Source: an uncultured Thermomicrobiales bacterium
GTDB taxonomy: Bacteria; Chloroflexota; Chloroflexia; Thermomicrobiales; UBA6265
NCBI GenBank assembly: GCA_902806355.1
Contig: CADCWI010000101.1
Coordinates: forward strand, 1-17,896
Direction: 5' to 3'
Length of the DNA: 17,896 nt
Part shown: positions 15,604 through 17,896 of the stretch, in pieces
Layout: every line of letters starts with the position of its first letter
Numbering within the stretch: position 1 is the stretch's first letter
The notes under the pieces: generated by a model
What the model saw: only the letters and a program-made list of their open reading frames with translations
Databases searched by the model: none
Told to the model about the DNA's origin: nothing
Position numbers and translations under genes: made by a program

Positions 15604-16476
15604 CTAGCCTCGCTGCACCACGGCGGCATCGAACAGCTTCCGGATCGACGCGGCGGTCTCCGTTGCCGCCGCAACTGGATCATCGGCCGCGAGCTCATTG
15701 ATCCGCGCACTGAACGGCTCGGCGATCACCGGGCCGGCGAACCCCATCGCGTCCAACCGGCGCATCATCGCCGGTGCCTCGATCACGCCGGACTCCATCG
15801 GTAGCAGGCGCGCGGAGTCGATCTGCTCGTCGATCTCGATCCCGGTAGGTGCATCGTTGACGTGCACGACCGCGATGTCATCGACCGTCACGTTGTCGAG
15901 ATCCTCGACGGTGCCATGCGCCGTGTAGTGGTGCCAAACGTCGAACAGGACTCCGACGTTCCCGGTTCCGGTATCCCGGCCCAGCCGGAGCATTTCCGGC
16001 ATGCTGTAGATGAACTCGTGGGTGAACCGGTTGCGCAGCGTCTTCGGCGCGATGAATTCGATCCCGAGCCGGACACCCGACGCCTTGAGCGTCTCGGCAA
16101 ATGGCGTCAGCCGCTCCAGGATCCACGCGTACTGCTCGTCGAACGGCCGCTCGTTGTTGCCCGGCATGATACCGGACGTCGTAAACGGATTCCCGAGCGC
16201 CACCCCAAGCTCTGCGAGAGGCGGCAACGCCGCGAGGTCTTCGTCGCGGTGGGCATCATCCTGCCATCGCACCGGGGCACCCCAGCCACCGGGCCGAACA
16301 CCGCGTGAGGCGAAAAGCTCGCGGACATGGTCGACGCCGTGCTCGTCAGCGAGGCGCCTCGCCTCCTTGATGTCGAACCAGACCCCGTCGAAGCCGGTGT
16401 CGGCAGCAAGCGCGATGGATTCTTCGAGACTGAAGCCCTTGATCCCGATCGCACCGGTCATGAGTGATGAATACAT
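15604..16476 (-). CDS. Sugar phosphate isomerase/epimerase-like TIM-barrel protein
   Basis: 290 residues from ATG at 16476, preceded by GGGGAG 11 bases upstream; a TTG at 16527 would extend it by 17 residues into the repeat region. The AP-endonuclease-2/xylose-isomerase-like barrel is recognisable: GFDGVWFDIKEAR near residues 28-40, GVRLGIEFIAPK (carrying a likely metal Glu) near 133-144, VGVLFDVWHHYTAHG with the DVWHH metal-type cluster at about 175-189, IAVVHVNDAP near 202-211, and a terminal VIAEPFSARI. These Glu/Asp/His residues are where the family binds Mn or similar metals. Members include sugar epimerases, hydroxypyruvate isomerase and inositol-pathway enzymes (IolE, IolI); which one this is cannot be decided. 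It lies upstream of the binding protein, in the cluster with Gfo/Idh/MocA. Confidence 0.85.
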   Translation of the reverse strand: MYSSLMTGAIGIKGFSLEESIALAADTGFDGVWFDIKEARRLADEHGVDHVRELFASRGVRPGGWGAPVRWQDDAHRDEDLAALPPLAELGVALGNPFTTSGIMPGNNERPFDEQYAWILERLTPFAETLKASGVRLGIEFIAPKTLRNRFTHEFIYSMPEMLRLGRDTGTGNVGVLFDVWHHYTAHGTVEDLDNVTVDDIAVVHVNDAPTGIEIDEQIDSARLLPMESGVIEAPAMMRRLDAMGFAGPVIAEPFSARINELAADDPVAAATETAASIRKLFDAAVVQRG

Positions 16477-16900
16477 CCGTGGATATTCTCCCCGTGTAAT
16501 CGGCTGTTTTGCCGCATGCTGCGTCAAGACTCACCTGTCATCCCAATGATCAGTCCAGCTCCTGTTGTCATCCCGTGCGATGGACCGCGTCCGCTCGAAG
16601 GCTGCGCCATCGTCTGTGAAGCGATGGGCCGTATCGCACCGTGGCCGCCAATAGGCCATCGCGGAACGATTGAGCGGGAGCGGCCATCAATGCCTCTGGC
16701 ATCGCCTGTGAGGGCTCTCCCGACGAGGTCCGCAGACCGAGGAGACTGCGCGTGGCGACGGGCATCTTGCGATCCGCGATGCAGCCGCTCGGATTGGCTG
16801 CGAACGATCTCTTCCCTCTGCTGCGCTCCGGGCGAAATGACCATCTGCCTTCGACCAGGTGCTTGGGATGACAGATGGCGCGCGTCGTTGCGCAAGTGCT
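16477..16900. other. Intergenic region carrying repeat-type DNA, no gene seen
   Basis: 424 bases between the dehydrogenase stop and the isomerase start. Frames of 200 or more codons cross it on the minus strand but only by running antisense-frame through the dehydrogenase gene, with no protein pattern. The region holds the inverted-repeat element at 16532-16877. A TTGACG occurs on the minus strand before the isomerase, but no matching -10 lies at the right distance. Confidence 0.55.
16532..16877. repeat. Dispersed-repeat-like element with inverted GTCATCCC ends
   Basis: The left end CACCTGTCATCCCAA (16532-16546) and the reverse complement of the right end (16863-16877, CATCTGTCATCCCAA) match at 14 of 15 bases, giving a 346-bp inverted-repeat-bounded block. 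A third copy of the core, TGTCATCCC, lies on the plus strand at about 16567-16575. Next to the right end the minus strand reads GTCATTTCGCCCGGAGCG, followed by a GAGGGAAGAGATC stretch. This resembles the widespread non-coding repeat beginning 'GTCATTTCGACCGGAGCG' and 'GTCATCCCGAGCG' that I know from many soil and thermophilic genomes. No transposase gene and no target duplication is evident. Confidence 0.55.
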
Positions 16901-17896
16901 CTACCCGAGCACCTCGTCCGGCACCTCGACGCTGAACGGTGTCACCGCTGCCGTCTCGCGTGGCACAGGCGCCGCCGCCGGATCCTCCGGCAGCGTGACC
17001 GTGGCACCGATCTTCGCCGAGAGATAGGCGGCCTTGATCACCTGGAGCGTCCGGATCGTGTCGTCTATCGGTGCGGCATTGGTCGCGCCATTCCGGATGA
17101 CATCGATGAAGTGCCCGATCTCGAGCGTGAAGGTGGCCGGCGCAGGGTACGACCGCGACGCGGCTTCCGGCCACCGGTAAAGCTGATGAGACAGCTTGGT
17201 CGCTGATCCGGCCAACGCGCCGTACTCACCCTCGACCTCGAACTGGCGGGCATCGACGACATCCAACGCCCAGCTCGTCAGGATCTGTCCAACGACGCCG
17301 GACTCGAAGCGTACGATCACCTGACCGGTATCTTCAGTCGGCAGGTGGCTGAGCAGGAACCGGCTCAGGAAACCGGTCACCTCGACCGGGCGATCCCCGG
17401 CCGCGAGTGAGAGCAGGCGGTATGTCCCGTGATAGCCCGTATCCAGAAGCTCACCTCCGCCAGACTGGCGCAGGTCGGCGCGCCACCCTCGCTGCCCGCC
17501 ACCAGCGGCGGCCGACCCCGAGGCCCACGGATCGAAGGAGCGGCTCTGGAATGTCTCGATCGAGCGGATCAGGAACGGCTGGCCGAGAAATCCACCTGAG
17601 ATCAGGCGTCGGGCTTCAAGCAGCGACGGCGTGAACAGGTTGTTGTGGGCGCCCATGAAGACGACGCCGGTCCGCTGCAACGTCTCCCGGATGCGCGCGG
17701 CATCGCTGAGGCTCGTGCACAGGGGCTTTTCGCAGAGTACCGCCTTGCCTGCCTCCGCCGCCTTGATCACCGCGTCGGTGTGGAGATGATGCGGAAGGCA
17801 GATGTCGATGACATCGATCTCCGGGTCGGCGACCACGGCGTCGATCGAGTCATAGATCTTCGCGCTGCCGCCCGTGTAGGTGTCACTCATCTGCTG
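16901..17896 (-). CDS. Gfo/Idh/MocA family oxidoreductase, N-terminus cut by window edge
   Basis: The frame is open to base 17896 (CAG CAG before an internal ATG at 17890), so about the first 45-60 residues including the Rossmann GxGxxG are beyond the window. What remains starts at KIYDSIDAVVADPEIDVIDICLP, the fourth strand of the NAD-binding domain, followed by HHLHTDAVIKAAEAGKAVLCEKPL with the family's EKP Lys. The C-terminal domain has GGGELLDTGYHGTYRLL, where Asp and His line the active site. These enzymes oxidise or reduce sugars, inositols or sugar-phosphates with NAD(P). The substrate is not given by sequence. The internal ATG at 17890 is unlikely to be the real start because it would delete the nucleotide-binding loop. 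It is followed by the repeat region and then the isomerase, so it may be part of the same sugar catabolic cluster. Confidence 0.88.
   Translation of the reverse strand, partial: QQMSDTYTGGSAKIYDSIDAVVADPEIDVIDICLPHHLHTDAVIKAAEAGKAVLCEKPLCTSLSDAARIRETLQRTGVVFMGAHNNLFTPSLLEARRLISGGFLGQPFLIRSIETFQSRSFDPWASGSAAAGGGQRGWRADLRQSGGGELLDTGYHGTYRLLSLAAGDRPVEVTGFLSRFLLSHLPTEDTGQVIVRFESGVVGQILTSWALDVVDARQFEVEGEYGALAGSATKLSHQLYRWPEAASRSYPAPATFTLEIGHFIDVIRNGATNAAPIDDTIRTLQVIKAAYLSAKIGATVTLPEDPAAAPVPRETAAVTPFSVEVPDEVLG

Noticed and set aside
16577..16590. A TGGACCGCG string resembling the T-box antiterminator core
   Set aside because: It is on the plus strand with no plus-strand gene downstream, and no specifier stem precedes it because that DNA is coding on the other strand.
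16524..17174. A 216-codon minus-strand frame across the repeat region
   Set aside because: It runs out of frame through the dehydrogenase gene and then through repeat DNA, with low-complexity Arg/His-rich composition and no protein pattern.

Overview
The window is high-GC DNA, densely coded, with short intergenic gaps and long antisense reading frames that are only GC shadows. Several features suggest a member of the Chloroflexota, probably Thermomicrobia/Sphaerobacter-like. These are a Tat-exported sugar-binding protein with an Ala-Ser-Pro-Val linker, a divergent ThyX-family protein, an F420-type luciferase-like oxidoreductase, frequent GTG starts, and a 'GTCATCCC' dispersed repeat. This placement is inference from sequence style, not a search result.

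Region 1 (1-4987, all minus strand, read right to left) is a run of small household genes: a DinB-fold protein, a two-helix membrane protein with a Pro/Gln-rich tail, a Nudix hydrolase, an alpha/beta hydrolase and a DUF2254 membrane protein. The last three are joined by gap-free or 4-base GTGA overlaps and look translationally coupled. After an 80-base gap, which holds a candidate promoter, comes a divergent ThyX-family protein that runs off the left edge.

Region 2 (4988-5391) is about 400 bases of divergent intergenic DNA. Region 3 (5392-9762, plus strand) holds a small Cys-rich hypothetical protein, an AI-2E-family (PerM-like) membrane protein with a long disordered tail, an S41-family peptidase without a signal peptide, and an LLM-class flavin oxidoreductase. 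It ends in a perfect 36-bp palindrome that separates it from the convergent cluster.

Region 4 (9990-17896, minus strand) is a carbohydrate uptake and use cluster. In transcription order it contains a Gfo/Idh/MocA dehydrogenase (cut by the right edge), a repeat-filled gap, a sugar-phosphate isomerase/epimerase-like TIM barrel, a Tat-exported solute-binding protein, two ABC permeases (MalF- and MalG-like) and a glycogen-debranching-type glucosidase. The likely logic is: binding protein and permeases import an oligosaccharide or sugar derivative, the debranching-type enzyme hydrolyses it in the cytoplasm, and the isomerase and dehydrogenase process the monomer. No ABC ATPase and no regulator is encoded here. 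Strong hairpins flank the binding-protein gene on both sides, as expected if its mRNA level is set apart from that of the permeases.

No tRNA, rRNA, CRISPR array, transposase or phage gene was seen. I found no clearly new multi-gene system. The most unusual items are the ThyX relative with a lost RHR motif, the repeat element at 16532-16877, and the hairpin-flanked binding-protein gene.
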